Source: an uncultured Dysosmobacter sp. (lineage in GTDB: Bacteria > Bacillota > Clostridia > Oscillospirales > Oscillospiraceae). From it: DNA of 64,000 bases. The translations under genes and the position numbers were made by a program. Within the stretch, counting starts at the first letter, position 1, and the number at the start of each line of letters is the position of its first letter. The stretch covers positions 1 through 64,000 of the forward strand of contig NZ_CANRMB010000011.1 of assembly GCF_947631635.1 (NCBI RefSeq), in the 5' to 3' direction. Shown here one piece after another: positions 55,389 to 64,000 of the stretch. The notes below the pieces were generated by a model, which saw only the letters and a list, made by a program, of their open reading frames with translations, was not told the origin of the DNA and did not search any database.

Positions 55389-57995
55389 ATGGCGGAATTG
55401 ACCCCCATGATGAGGCAGTATCTGAAGATCAAAAAGGACAACCCGGATTCCATTCTGTTTTTCCGTCTGGGTGATTTCTATGAGATGTTCGACGACGACG
55501 CGCGCCTGGCGTCTAAAGAACTGGACCTGACGCTGACCAGCCGGGACCACGGCAAGCACGCCAAGCCGGCGGAGGAGCAGATCCCCATGTGCGGCATCCC
55601 CTACCACGCCAGCGAGGCCTACATCGCCCGGCTCATCGGCAAGGGGTATAAGGTCGCCATCTGCGAGCAGATGGAGGACCCGGCCACGGCCAAGGGCCTG
55701 GTGAAGCGGGACATCATCCGGGTGGTCACGCCCGGAACCGTCATCGACGCGGCCTGTCTCGACGACAAGGCCAGCAACTTCCTCTGCGGCATTTATATCG
55801 ACTCCCGCTCCGCCGGCGTGGCCTTCTGCGACATCACCACCGGCAAGGCACACCTCACGGCCTTTTCGGGCAAGGACCGGGTGGAGCATGTCATCAACGA
55901 GCTGGGCCGTTTTTCCCCGGCTGAGGCCATTCTGAACGACGGCGCATCCGCGGAAGGGGCCCTTGCCGCCGCCTTGACGGACAAGCTCCGCTGCCGCACG
56001 GAAAACGGCGGCGAGCGGCGCTTCCTGCTGGCGGAGGCGGAGAAGAATATCCGCAGACAGTTTGGCGAGGAGGCGCTGAAAAACCTGCCCGCCGGAAATC
56101 CGGCGGCGGCCATGGCCCTGGGCGGGCTGCTGAACTACTTATACGAGACCCAAAAGACGGATCTCTCCCACATCAACGATCTGGATTACTATGAGCAGGG
56201 CCGCTTCATGGAGCTGGACCTGACGGCCCGGCGGAATCTGGAGCTGACGGAGACCCTGCGGAACAAGGAGAAGAAGGGAAGCCTGCTGTGGGTGCTGGAC
56301 AAGACCAAGACCCCCATGGGGGCGCGGTGCCTGCGGAGCTGGCTGGAGCGGCCCCTGCTGTCCGTCACCGCCATCTGCAGGCGGAATGCCGCTGTGGCAG
56401 CGTTGGTAGACAACACCATCAACCGGGAAGAGCTGATCGCCGCCATGACGGGCCTGGGCGATATGGAGCGGCTCATCGGCCGCATCGTCTACGGCACCGC
56501 CGGCGGGCGGGACATGGCCTCCCTCCGGGCGGCCATTGAAAAGCTGCCTGCCGTGAAGGAACAGCTCACCGCCTTCTCCGACCGCCGTCTGTCCGAGCTG
56601 ACGGCGGAGCTGGACACTCTGGACGACATCGGCGCCCGCATTGCCGCCGCCATCTGCGACGAGCCGCCGTTTTCCGTTCGGGAGGGCGGCTTCATCCGGG
56701 ACGGCTTTGACGGGGAAGTGGACCGCCTGCGGCACATCCTGAAGGGCGGCAAAAGTGTCATCGCGGAAATGGAGGCCAAGGAGAAGGAGCGCACCGGCAT
56801 CCGCACGCTGAAGATCGGCTACAACAAGGTCTTCGGCTATTACATCGAGGTCTCCAACTCCTTTAAGGAGCAGGTGCCGGAGACCTACATCCGCAAACAG
56901 ACCCTGGTGAATGGCGAGCGTTTCATCACCCAGGAGCTGAAGGATCTGGAGCATGAGATCGTGACCGCCTCGGAGCGGGTGGTGGCCCTGGAATATGAGC
57001 TGTTCACCAGGCTGCGGGAAGAGGTTTCGGCCCAGGCCCAGCGCATCCAGAAAACCGCCGCGGCAATCGCCGAGATCGACGCGCTGGCGTCCTTCGCCGC
57101 CGTGGCGGTGCGGAACAACTACTGTCGTCCTGATGTGGACGAATCCGGCGTCATCGAGATCCGCGAGGGCCGCCACCCCGTGGTGGAGCGGGTGCTGAAG
57201 GACAGCCTGTTTGTCCCCAATGACACGTTCATGGGAGAAAAAGAGGAGCGGGTGGCCATTATCACCGGTCCCAACATGGCGGGAAAGTCCACCTATATGC
57301 GCCAGGTGGCGCTGATCGTCCTCATGGCCCAGATGGGCAGCTTCGTCCCGGCGGCCCACGCCCACATCGGCGTGGTGGACCGCATCTTTACCCGCATCGG
57401 CGCGTCGGACGACCTGTCCGCCGGACAGTCCACCTTCATGGTGGAGATGACGGAGGTGTCCGACATCCTCCACCACGCCACGAAGAAATCCCTGCTGATC
57501 CTGGACGAGATCGGCCGGGGCACATCGACGTTCGACGGCATGTCCATCGCCCGGGCGGTGCTGGAATACTGTGCGGACAAAAAGCTGCTGGGAGCCAAGA
57601 CGCTCTTTGCCACCCATTATCACGAGCTGACGGAGCTGGAAAACACGCTCCCCGGCACCGTGAATTACAACATCGCCGTCAAGGCCCGGGGCGAGGACAT
57701 CATCTTTCTGCGGAAGATCATCCCCGGCGGCGCGGACCGCAGCTACGGCATCGAGGTGGCCAAGCTGGCGGGCCTGCCGGACAAGGTGGTCCAGCGGGCA
57801 AAGACCGTCCTCAGGGAGCTGGAGGAGGAAAACGGGGTCCAGTACACCGCGCCCCGCCGGGAGGCGGACCAGGTGTCCCTGGGGGCTATCGGGGAGGGCG
57901 AGGTTTTGGACGCCATCCGCCGCTGTCAGCCGGACACCCTGACGCCGATCGAGGCCATGAGCCTGCTGTATGAGCTCAAGAAAAAATTGCAGTAG
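55389..57995 (+). CDS. mutS: DNA mismatch repair protein MutS
   Basis: 868 residues. Mismatch-binding motif FFRLGDFYEMF (about 19-29, with the stacking Phe and the Glu), connector, lever and clamp domains, then the ATPase: Walker A TGPNMAGKSTYMRQ (near 625), Walker B ILDEIGRGTSTFDG (near 700) and the helix-turn-helix end. Start ATG 55389 has GAGGTGA. It begins the run mutS-CPBP-AEC-mutL, and together with MutL detects and processes mismatches. Confidence 0.97.
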   Translation: MAELTPMMRQYLKIKKDNPDSILFFRLGDFYEMFDDDARLASKELDLTLTSRDHGKHAKPAEEQIPMCGIPYHASEAYIARLIGKGYKVAICEQMEDPATAKGLVKRDIIRVVTPGTVIDAACLDDKASNFLCGIYIDSRSAGVAFCDITTGKAHLTAFSGKDRVEHVINELGRFSPAEAILNDGASAEGALAAALTDKLRCRTENGGERRFLLAEAEKNIRRQFGEEALKNLPAGNPAAAMALGGLLNYLYETQKTDLSHINDLDYYEQGRFMELDLTARRNLELTETLRNKEKKGSLLWVLDKTKTPMGARCLRSWLERPLLSVTAICRRNAAVAALVDNTINREELIAAMTGLGDMERLIGRIVYGTAGGRDMASLRAAIEKLPAVKEQLTAFSDRRLSELTAELDTLDDIGARIAAAICDEPPFSVREGGFIRDGFDGEVDRLRHILKGGKSVIAEMEAKEKERTGIRTLKIGYNKVFGYYIEVSNSFKEQVPETYIRKQTLVNGERFITQELKDLEHEIVTASERVVALEYELFTRLREEVSAQAQRIQKTAAAIAEIDALASFAAVAVRNNYCRPDVDESGVIEIREGRHPVVERVLKDSLFVPNDTFMGEKEERVAIITGPNMAGKSTYMRQVALIVLMAQMGSFVPAAHAHIGVVDRIFTRIGASDDLSAGQSTFMVEMTEVSDILHHATKKSLLILDEIGRGTSTFDGMSIARAVLEYCADKKLLGAKTLFATHYHELTELENTLPGTVNYNIAVKARGEDIIFLRKIIPGGADRSYGIEVAKLAGLPDKVVQRAKTVLRELEEENGVQYTAPRREADQVSLGAIGEGEVLDAIRRCQPDTLTPIEAMSLLYELKKKLQ

Positions 57996-58012
57996 GGCGG
58001 AGGGATCGACAT

Positions 58013-58723
58013 ATGGCTAAACGCAAGACCGCGACTTACATGACGGCGGGGGAGCAGATCGCCGGGGTGGTGTTCTTCGTCATCTACCTGCTGGTGCTGC
58101 CCTTTGCCACCGCGCCGCTGTTCCGCCTGGCGGGCAGACTGCTGGGGGTGTCCATCTCCAGTGCCATGCAGAATATCATCTACTATTACGTGCTGTTTGC
58201 TGTGACCATCATCATTTTCCATGGGTTTCTGGGCCGCACCTCCCGCCATTTCGCGGACAATCTGGGTGGTGCCTGCAAGACCCTGGTCATCGGACTCATC
58301 GGGCTGTACGGCCTGAACGAGCTGGTCTACCGGCTGACGAACCTGATCTTCACCAACCACACCAACCTTAACGACACCACCATCTCCGCCCAGATCGACG
58401 ATGCGCCCCACATGACGCTGCTGATCGTCATTTTCCTGGCGCCCTTTGTGGAGGAGGTGCTGTTTCGCGGACTGGTGTTCGGCAACCTGAAGAGCAAGAG
58501 CCGGACGGTGGCCTATCTGGTGAGCTGTTTGCTGTTTGCGCTGCTGCATGTGTGGCAGTTCGCCGTGGTGAAGCAGGACATCACCTATTTCCTGCTGATG
58601 ATCCAGTATCTGGTGCCCGGCCTGGTGCTGGCCTGGGCCTATGAGCACAGCGGAACGCTGTGGACCTCCATCGGGCTCCATGCCGCGGCCAACGCCCTGA
58701 GCGTGTGGACCATGATGCGGTGA
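58013..58723 (+). CDS. CPBP-family intramembrane metalloprotease
   Basis: 236 residues with about eight membrane segments. The CPBP (Abi) motifs are FVEEVLFRG (Glu147, Glu148, Arg152), the His in FALLHVWQF (His179) and GLHAAANAL (His near 223), all facing one site. Relatives process prenylated or bacteriocin-related proteins, and in bacteria most have no known substrate. It lies 17 bp after mutS. The N-terminal MAKRKTATYM is a basic cytoplasmic end. Confidence 0.88.
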   Translation: MAKRKTATYMTAGEQIAGVVFFVIYLLVLPFATAPLFRLAGRLLGVSISSAMQNIIYYYVLFAVTIIIFHGFLGRTSRHFADNLGGACKTLVIGLIGLYGLNELVYRLTNLIFTNHTNLNDTTISAQIDDAPHMTLLIVIFLAPFVEEVLFRGLVFGNLKSKSRTVAYLVSCLLFALLHVWQFAVVKQDITYFLLMIQYLVPGLVLAWAYEHSGTLWTSIGLHAAANALSVWTMMR

Positions 58724-58751
58724 CCGTGAGAAAAGAGAGAAGAAGTTCCCT

Positions 58752-59663
58752 ATGAGTTTTATTGACACGTTTTCCGAGATGCTGATCCTCCTCTTTGCCA
58801 TGGCGATCGGCTATCTGGCGCACCGCCTGGGCTACCTGGGGGAGGGGATCGACGCCAGGCTGTCAAAGCTGATCCTGAACATCACCCTGCCCGCCATGAT
58901 CGTCGGCTCGGTGGTATCCGGCAGCGCCCTTCCCGGCACGGCGGAGATCCTGTCCACCCTGAGGGTGGCAGCAGTATTTTACGGGATCCAGCTGCTCGCC
59001 GCGTTTGCCGTGCCCCGCTTTCTGGGGGGCACGCCCGGACAAAAGGGCGTCTGGCGCTACGGTCTGGTGTTCTCCAATCTGGGCTTTATCGGCTATCCCG
59101 TGGTCATCAGCCTCTTTGGAGCGGATAAGCTGTTTTACGCGGTGATCCTGCAGCTGCCGTTCAACATGCTCTCCTATACCCTGGGACCGCTGATGCTGGC
59201 GGGAGCCAAGCAGTTTCGGTGGAAACAGTTTTTGTCGCCCAGCATCATCGCCTCAGTGATCGCCCTGACGATCGCCCTGACAGGGGTCCGGGTGCCGGCG
59301 CAGATCGGAGACCTTATGAACTTTGTGGGGGACCTCACGGTGCCGCTGTCCCTGCTGGTGGTGGGGTCGCTGCTGGCGGGCCTTCCCGATATGCAGGCGC
59401 TTTCCGCCTTCCGGTTCTGGGCGCTTTCCGTCCTCCGGCTTTTGGTGCTGCCGGTGCTGCTGTGGCTGATCCTGCGGCAGATGGATGTCGACCCCGTTGT
59501 ACAGGGAATCGCCGTCATTGAAATGGCCATGCCGGTGGCAGTTAATGGGTCGATGCTGTGTTTGGAATACGGTGGAGATACCGAGACAATGGCACAGGTC
59601 ATATTCATAACCACTCTGCTGTCCATCGTCACGATCCCCCTGGTGGCGATGGTGCTGCTGTAA
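58752..59663 (+). CDS. AEC-family (auxin efflux carrier type) transporter
   Basis: 303 residues with about ten membrane helices, in two five-helix repeats. The sequence LILNITLPAMIVGSVVSG near 37-54 and FSNLGFIGYPVVISLFG near 107-123 are the family's crossed-helix motifs (N..LP and N.GF.G.P). It probably exports an organic acid; substrate unknown. It is in the mutS-mutL run but functionally unrelated to repair. Confidence 0.87.
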   Translation: MSFIDTFSEMLILLFAMAIGYLAHRLGYLGEGIDARLSKLILNITLPAMIVGSVVSGSALPGTAEILSTLRVAAVFYGIQLLAAFAVPRFLGGTPGQKGVWRYGLVFSNLGFIGYPVVISLFGADKLFYAVILQLPFNMLSYTLGPLMLAGAKQFRWKQFLSPSIIASVIALTIALTGVRVPAQIGDLMNFVGDLTVPLSLLVVGSLLAGLPDMQALSAFRFWALSVLRLLVLPVLLWLILRQMDVDPVVQGIAVIEMAMPVAVNGSMLCLEYGGDTETMAQVIFITTLLSIVTIPLVAMVLL

Positions 59664-59887
59664 AATTTTTGATATCCAAAGGCGTGGGGAGATGCCCAAC
59701 ATCCAACAACTGGACGTCCGTGCGGCGGCGAGATGGCGGGGCGGTTTCGACGGGTTCCAGCTGCCGGAGACCCCATGATTTGACTTAAATTGTCCGAAAT
59801 AAATTCGAGATTTCAAGATTTTGCCTGCGGTAAAACGCTTGGACGCTGCACATGCGGCGGCTGGACACTCCACGAAAGGAGAAAAAC
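59664..59887 (+). pseudogene. Leader of mutL with a degenerate copy of the mutL start
   Basis: At 59692 ATG CCC AAC ATC CAA CAA CTG GAC encodes MPNIQQLD, nearly the mutL start MPHIQQLD; about 28 of the first 37 bases match mutL, and after a short deletion a further match (GGCGAGATGGCGGGGCGG against GGCGAGGTGGTGGAGCGG) continues. The copy then loses the frame. A weaker echo is at 59821. The remainder shows no gene. Confidence 0.4.
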
Positions 59888-61948
59888 ATGCCTCACATTC
59901 AACAATTGGACGCTCATGTGGCGGACTTGATCGCCGCCGGCGAGGTGGTGGAGCGGCCTGCCAGCGTGGTCAAGGAGCTGGTGGAAAACGCCATCGACGC
60001 CGGAGCCTCCGCCGTGGTGGTGGAGATCCAGCGGGGCGGCATGGGGGCCATCCGCGTAACGGACAACGGCTGCGGCATCGCGCCCGCCGAACTGCCCACG
60101 GCCTTCCTCCGCCACGCCACCAGCAAGCTGCGCACGCCGGAGGATCTGGGAAAGATCGGCACCCTGGGCTTCCGGGGCGAGGCGCTGGCGGCCATCTCCG
60201 CCGTCAGCCGGGTGGATATCCTGACCCGGCAGAAGGGCGCCGGAAGCGGCGCGTCCCTTCATCTGGAGGGCGGCGTACCCAGCCAGGTGGAGGAGGCGGG
60301 GGCGCCGGAGGGGACCACCATTCTGATCCGGGACCTGTTTTACAATACGCCGGCCCGGCTGAAATTTATGAAAAAGGACAGCGCCGAGACCGCCGCTGTG
60401 GCGGGATTGATGCAGCACCTGGCCCTGTCCCATCCGAATATCTCCTTCAAATTCGTGAAGGACGGCATGGAGGCCCTCCATACCCCCGGCGACGGAAAGC
60501 TGGACTCCACCGTCTACGCCGCGCTGGGCCGTGACTTTGCCAAAAGCCTGGTGCCGGTGGAGGGCCGGGGCGGGGACGTGGCCGTCTCCGGCTTCGTGAC
60601 GGCCCCCCTCATGGGGCGGGGCTCCCGGTCCATGCAGGTGTTCTTTGTCAACGGCCGCTTTATCAAGTCCCAGCTGCTGACAGCGGCGCTGGAGGAGGGC
60701 TACCGCAACCAGATCATGAAGGGGAAATTTCCCGGCTGCGTCCTGGCTGTGACGCTGCCGGTGGCGGCGGTGGATGTCAACGTCCATCCCGCCAAGACCC
60801 AGGTCAAGTTCGCCCGGGAGCGGGAGGTGTTCGACGCGGTGTACCACACCGTGCTGGACTGCCTGGCCGCCAAGGGATCGCCCATTTCGGCCCCCAAGCC
60901 TGCGGAACAGGCGGTGAATCCACGGCAGGATTTCTTCCAGGCCATGGATGCCAGGACCTACCGGGAGCGGGGCGCAAAGCCTGCGGAAAGGACGCCGGAA
61001 GCAGGAAAGCCGGCGGCCTGGCCCATGGGGCGGCAAACGGCCGCGCCCCAGCAGCCGGCCCGGCCCGCCGAAAGACCGGCCGCCCCCCGCCCAAGCTGGA
61101 ACACGGAGTGGCGGTCCGGCTCAAAGGTGGCGGACAGCGCGGCGGAGAAAACCGTGTACCGGACATCCCAGACGCCCGGCAGGCCCATCGGCTCCGCCCT
61201 GGGCAAGCCCCCGGCCTCTGTGGCGGCAAGGCCCGCGGAACAGGCGGCGTCTGAAAGGCCCGCTGTTCCCGCGGCGGAGGTCCCGGCCACGCCAGAGGCG
61301 CCGAAGCGCCCCTTTGTGCCGGCCATCCCGATGGAACAGCAGACCCTGGACCTGCCGGAACAGCAGACCATCGAGCCGGTGAGGGAAGCGCCCTGGCGCA
61401 TCGCCGGAGAGGTGCTGCATACCTATATCATCTGCGAGAGCGGGGACGGCTGCGTCTGGCTCATCGACAAGCACGCCGCCCATGAGCGGATCAATTTTGA
61501 CCGCATGAAGGCGTCTCAGGAGCCGCCGATGCGGCAGACCCTGCTGAAGCCCATCGCGGCGGAGCTGGAGCGGGAGGACGGACAGCTCCTGCTGGAAAAC
61601 CTGCCGCTTTTGGAGCAGTTCGGCTTTGCCTGCGAGGATTTCGGCGATGGCGCCATTCTGGTGCGGGAGGTCCCGGCGGATATCGACGCGGCGGACGCCG
61701 TGGCGACGCTGGAGGAGTTCGCGGAAAACCTGCGGACGGGCCGGGACCTGGCGGAGAAGCGGGAGAACCTGCTCCACACCATGGCCTGCAAGGCCGCCAT
61801 CAAGGGCGGCTGGACCAGCGATGTGTCGGAGCTGAGGGTGCTGGTGGAGAAGGTTCAGAGCGGAGAGGTCCGCTTCTGCCCCCACGGCCGCCCGGTGGCG
61901 GTGAAGCTGACGAAATACGAATTGGAGAAAATGTTCAAGAGGGCCTGA
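59888..61948 (+). CDS. mutL: DNA mismatch repair protein MutL
   Basis: 686 residues from ATG 59888 (MPHIQQLDAHVADL), with AAAGGAG. GHKL ATPase N-terminal domain with ELVENAIDAGAS, DNGCGI and GFRGEAL; a long Pro/Ala-rich linker (about 340-500); C-terminal endonuclease domain with IDKHAAHERINFD (the DQHA(X)2E(X)4E-type metal motif, its last Glu replaced by Asp) and the second motif CPHGRPV near 662. Such MutL proteins nick DNA themselves, fitting a genome without MutH. The linker is compositionally biased, as in other Firmicutes. Confidence 0.96.
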   Translation: MPHIQQLDAHVADLIAAGEVVERPASVVKELVENAIDAGASAVVVEIQRGGMGAIRVTDNGCGIAPAELPTAFLRHATSKLRTPEDLGKIGTLGFRGEALAAISAVSRVDILTRQKGAGSGASLHLEGGVPSQVEEAGAPEGTTILIRDLFYNTPARLKFMKKDSAETAAVAGLMQHLALSHPNISFKFVKDGMEALHTPGDGKLDSTVYAALGRDFAKSLVPVEGRGGDVAVSGFVTAPLMGRGSRSMQVFFVNGRFIKSQLLTAALEEGYRNQIMKGKFPGCVLAVTLPVAAVDVNVHPAKTQVKFAREREVFDAVYHTVLDCLAAKGSPISAPKPAEQAVNPRQDFFQAMDARTYRERGAKPAERTPEAGKPAAWPMGRQTAAPQQPARPAERPAAPRPSWNTEWRSGSKVADSAAEKTVYRTSQTPGRPIGSALGKPPASVAARPAEQAASERPAVPAAEVPATPEAPKRPFVPAIPMEQQTLDLPEQQTIEPVREAPWRIAGEVLHTYIICESGDGCVWLIDKHAAHERINFDRMKASQEPPMRQTLLKPIAAELEREDGQLLLENLPLLEQFGFACEDFGDGAILVREVPADIDAADAVATLEEFAENLRTGRDLAEKRENLLHTMACKAAIKGGWTSDVSELRVLVEKVQSGEVRFCPHGRPVAVKLTKYELEKMFKRA

Positions 61949-62024
61949 CCGGTCCCGGAGGAAAGCTGGCTGGGGCCGCTTGGACAGAACGCCCCAAATA
62001 CAGGGTGAGAAGGAGAATCAGCAT

Positions 62025-62213
62025 ATGGCAAAGGCGGAGGAGCGGTTTGTAAAGACCTATGCCCAGGGAGTGGTGAACATCATGGAGATCTGGGTGGACC
62101 GCAGGACTGGCGTGAACTACCTGTTCCACGCCAACGGCAATGCCAGCGGCCTGACGCCGCTGCTGGACCGGGAGGGCAGGCCAATCATCACAACGGTATA
62201 TGGCGAGGACTGA
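62025..62213 (+). CDS. DUF6440-like small protein (62 aa)
   Basis: ATG 62025 (MAKAEERFVKTYAQGVVNIM) has AAGGAGA upstream. The sequence MEIWVDRRTGVNYLFHANGNASGLTPLLDREGRPI matches the short DUF6440 pattern (W.D..TGV.Y......G.TPL.D..G.P), a beta-rich protein of unknown role that occurs in Firmicutes and phages. Its stop touches the next gene's start. The opening IWVD..R resembles the paralogous 55/56-aa proteins at 45022 and 45752, but that similarity is weak. Confidence 0.75.
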   Translation: MAKAEERFVKTYAQGVVNIMEIWVDRRTGVNYLFHANGNASGLTPLLDREGRPIITTVYGED

Positions 62214-62822
62214 ATGATGAAACTTTTATTTGTGGAGTGCTGTATCAGCCAGCGGGGCGGGGACTCCCGCACGCTGGTTCTGGCAAATGCGTTTTTGGAG
62301 GCGTTTCGGGAGTCGTACCCGGATGCGGAGATCGAGACGGTGAGACCCGGGGAGATGAACCTGCGGCCCTTTGACCGGGACATGCTGAATGACCGGGACG
62401 CGCTGGCAGGCATCGGCGCCTTTGACGCGCCGGTGTTCGATCTGGCCCGGCAGTTTCGGGGGGCGGATGCCGTGGTGGTGGCCGCGCCCTTCTGGGACCT
62501 GAGTTTTCCGGCGGTCCTGCGGACCTATATCGAATATATCTCCGCCAACGGCCTGACGTACCACTATGAGGCGGACGGCTGCCACGGCGACTGCCGGGCG
62601 GAGCGTCTGGTGTATCTCACCAGCGGCGGAGACGCGGAGCGGGAGGACAGTCTGGGCGTGCTGTACTGGCGGCAGCTGTGCGGCATGTTCGGCATCGGAC
62701 AGTTCGACTACGTGTTCGCCGGGGGATTGGACCTGGACCCCGCCGGGGCGCCGGAGCTGCTGGCCGCCGCCTGTGATCTGGCGCGGAAGCTGGCGAGGAC
62801 TTTTAAAGGGACGCGGGGATGA
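62214..62822 (+). CDS. Flavodoxin-fold NAD(P)H oxidoreductase
   Basis: 202 residues. A flavodoxin-like/NADPH-quinone reductase fold: MKLLFVECCISQRGGDSRTLVLANAFLEAF (phosphate-binding loop of FMN), ADAVVVAAPFWDLSFPAVLRTYIEYI (FMN ring contact, PFWxxxxPaxLK-type), and VYLTSGGDAE. The layout resembles AzoR/NQO-type FMN-dependent NADH dehydrogenases, which reduce quinones or azo dyes. Start is either ATG of the ATGATG at 62214. It abuts the DUF6440 gene and precedes miaA. Confidence 0.85.
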   Translation: MMKLLFVECCISQRGGDSRTLVLANAFLEAFRESYPDAEIETVRPGEMNLRPFDRDMLNDRDALAGIGAFDAPVFDLARQFRGADAVVVAAPFWDLSFPAVLRTYIEYISANGLTYHYEADGCHGDCRAERLVYLTSGGDAEREDSLGVLYWRQLCGMFGIGQFDYVFAGGLDLDPAGAPELLAAACDLARKLARTFKGTRG

Positions 62823-62863
62823 GGCCGGAAAACCCGGATGAGGAAAGATAACGGAGGGAGACC

Positions 62864-63808
62864 ATGGCACCAAAGATCGTCTGTGTCGTCGGGCCGACGG
62901 CCTGCGGAAAAACGACACTGGGCGTTTTACTGGCAAAAAGATTCAACGGAGAAGTGGTCTCCGCCGACTCCATGCAGATCTACCGGGGCATGACCATCGG
63001 CACCGCCGCGCCCACGGAGGCGGAAATGGACGGCGTGCCCCACCATATGGTCGCCGTGGCGGACCCGGCGGAGCAGTGGTCCGCTGCCCGCTACGCCGAA
63101 ATGGCCACGCCCATCATCGATGACATCCTGGCCCGGGGAAAGCTGCCCATCCTGGTGGGCGGCACCGGGCTGTGGCTGGACGCGGTGGTGAAGGGCCACG
63201 GATTTGCAGGCGGACACGCCGGCGGACAGGTCCGCCGCGAACTTCAGCGGCGGCTGGAGCAGGAGGGGATCCAGCCCCTGCTGGCGGAACTGCGGCAGGT
63301 GGACCCCGCGTCGGCGGAGCGGCTGCACCCGGCGGATGAAAAGCGCATCCTCCGGGCGCTGGAGGTGTATTTGGAGACGGGCAGGACCATCACAGCCCAC
63401 AACGAGGAGACCAAAGGGCTCCCGCCCCGGTATAACGCCGTCTGGCTCGGCCTGCAATTTGAGGACCGGGCGGACATGCGGGACCTGATCAGCCGCCGGG
63501 TGGACAGGATGGTGGAGGAGGGGCTGCTGGAGGAGGTCCGGGGCCTGCTGGAAAGCGGCCTGCCCCGGAATGCGACGGCCCTCCAGGCCATCGGCTATAA
63601 AGAGTTTTTAGGGGTCCTGGACGGCACTGCCACAGAGGCGGAGGCTATCGAGGAGGTAAAGCTCCGCTCCCGGCAGTACGCCAAGCGCCAGCTGACCTGG
63701 CTGCGGAGGAATCCGGATATCCACTGGATTTTTTGGAAAAAAGAGCGGGATTTTGCGCGGGCCATACAGGTTTCGACGGAAATCCTGGCCGCTGCGGGCG
63801 TATCCTAG
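62864..63808 (+). CDS. miaA: tRNA dimethylallyltransferase
   Basis: 314 residues. P-loop GPTACGKTT at 10-18, DSMQIYRGMTIGTAAP (substrate channel), GGTGLWLDAV (near 101) and LRSRQYAKRQLTWLRR (near 265) are the family markers. It adds dimethylallyl to A37 of tRNAs reading U-starting codons; MiaB (52483) then adds the methylthio group. Start ATG 62864 has GGAGGGAG. miaA-hfq adjacency is a classical arrangement. Confidence 0.96.
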   Translation: MAPKIVCVVGPTACGKTTLGVLLAKRFNGEVVSADSMQIYRGMTIGTAAPTEAEMDGVPHHMVAVADPAEQWSAARYAEMATPIIDDILARGKLPILVGGTGLWLDAVVKGHGFAGGHAGGQVRRELQRRLEQEGIQPLLAELRQVDPASAERLHPADEKRILRALEVYLETGRTITAHNEETKGLPPRYNAVWLGLQFEDRADMRDLISRRVDRMVEEGLLEEVRGLLESGLPRNATALQAIGYKEFLGVLDGTATEAEAIEEVKLRSRQYAKRQLTWLRRNPDIHWIFWKKERDFARAIQVSTEILAAAGVS

Positions 63809-63898
63809 CCCTGGGGACCTAACAATCACTGAGGCCCTGGGGCGGGCGGTACATAGCAGAAGATCGTCCGGCCGAAAAAGAAAAAAGGAGCGGACGAC

Positions 63899-64000
63899 AT
63901 GCAGACAAAAGCAAATTTACAGGACATTTTTCTCCTCCAGGCCAAACGGGACAAGCTTCCCGTGACCATGTTTTTGATGAACGGCTTCCAAATGCGGGGC
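63899..64000 (+). CDS. hfq: RNA-binding protein Hfq, 3' end outside window
   Basis: Only the first 34 codons are present: MQTKANLQDIFLLQAKRDKL, then PVTMFLMNGFQMRG, the Sm1 motif of Hfq. The ATG at 63899 has AAAAGGAGCGG upstream. Hfq is a hexameric RNA chaperone; in Firmicutes its effect is limited. It follows miaA by 90 bp, as usual. Confidence 0.95.
   Translation, partial: MQTKANLQDIFLLQAKRDKLPVTMFLMNGFQMRG

Overview
The window comes from a GC-rich, low-GC-lineage Gram-positive (Firmicutes), most likely a gut Oscillospiraceae of the Oscillibacter / Lawsonibacter / Flavonifractor type. The clues are T-box leaders in front of aminoacyl-tRNA synthetase genes, the mixture of Clostridia-type gene orders (maf-mreC-mreD-pbp2, minD-mgsA, parAB with a second ParB, miaB-mutS-mutL-miaA-hfq), DUF1836 and VanW proteins, and palindromic parS sites of the TGTTTCACGTGAAACA type. 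The species assignment is an inference; no rRNA gene is present.

Layout. 1-0.9 kb: end of a lipoprotein GH3 glycosidase. 1-1.55 kb: a non-coding element with imperfect inverted ends. 1.5-6.7 kb (minus): a T-box controlled operon, T-box / frameshifted beta-propeller-like gene / hisS / mrr-type endonuclease / aspS. 6.7-9.1 kb: mgsA (with a substituted catalytic residue), minD, rsmG, mscL. 9.3-13.1 kb: serS, a membrane coiled-coil protein, parB and parA, with three parS sites. 13.1-19.7 kb: GH13 amylase-like enzyme, then pbp2-mreD-mreC-maf-dut (no mreB). 19.9-22.9 kb: DUF998 protein, U32 peptidase/RlhA, zapA. 23.2-25.1 kb (plus): dnaD-like and dnaC/dnaI-like helicase loading genes. 25.3-28.4 kb: TVP38 protein, a small MITE-like element, ktrB-ktrA. 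28.5-36.4 kb (minus): VanW protein, Noc-like ParB paralogue, SBF transporter, prmA, degV, DUF1836, mnmE. 36.6-40.7 kb (minus): acyltransferase, pnp, a 196-bp tandem repeat, rpsO. 41-45 kb (plus): GntR-ABC-permease-amidase operon. 45-46 kb: two paralogous 55/56-aa proteins flanking a small XRE regulator and an array of hairpins. 46-49.2 kb: T-box/ileS. 49.2-50.5 kb and 53.9-55.2 kb: two modules of the same design (small minus-strand gene, dyad operator, divergent small XRE gene, then a 730-770 bp non-coding element with ~95-bp inverted ends). Between and after them: lspA-rluD, an HPr-like gene, miaB, then mutS-CPBP-AEC-mutL-DUF6440-flavodoxin-miaA-hfq.

How it fits together. Most of the window is conserved housekeeping: chromosome segregation and cell shape (parAB/parS, noc, minD, mreCD, pbp2, zapA), replication initiation (dnaD, dnaC), translation and tRNA modification (aspS, hisS, serS, ileS, mnmE, miaA, miaB, rluD, rsmG, prmA, rpsO), mismatch repair (mutS, mutL) and RNA decay (pnp, hfq). 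parS sites next to parAB suggest an origin-proximal location, although dnaA is not in view. The accessory material is small: a DNA-repair/defence-type Mrr endonuclease inside a synthetase operon, three tiny XRE regulators each linked to a tiny gene, and at least three families of non-coding inverted-repeat elements. The XRE/small-gene/inverted-repeat modules between 45 and 55 kb are the best candidates for something undescribed.
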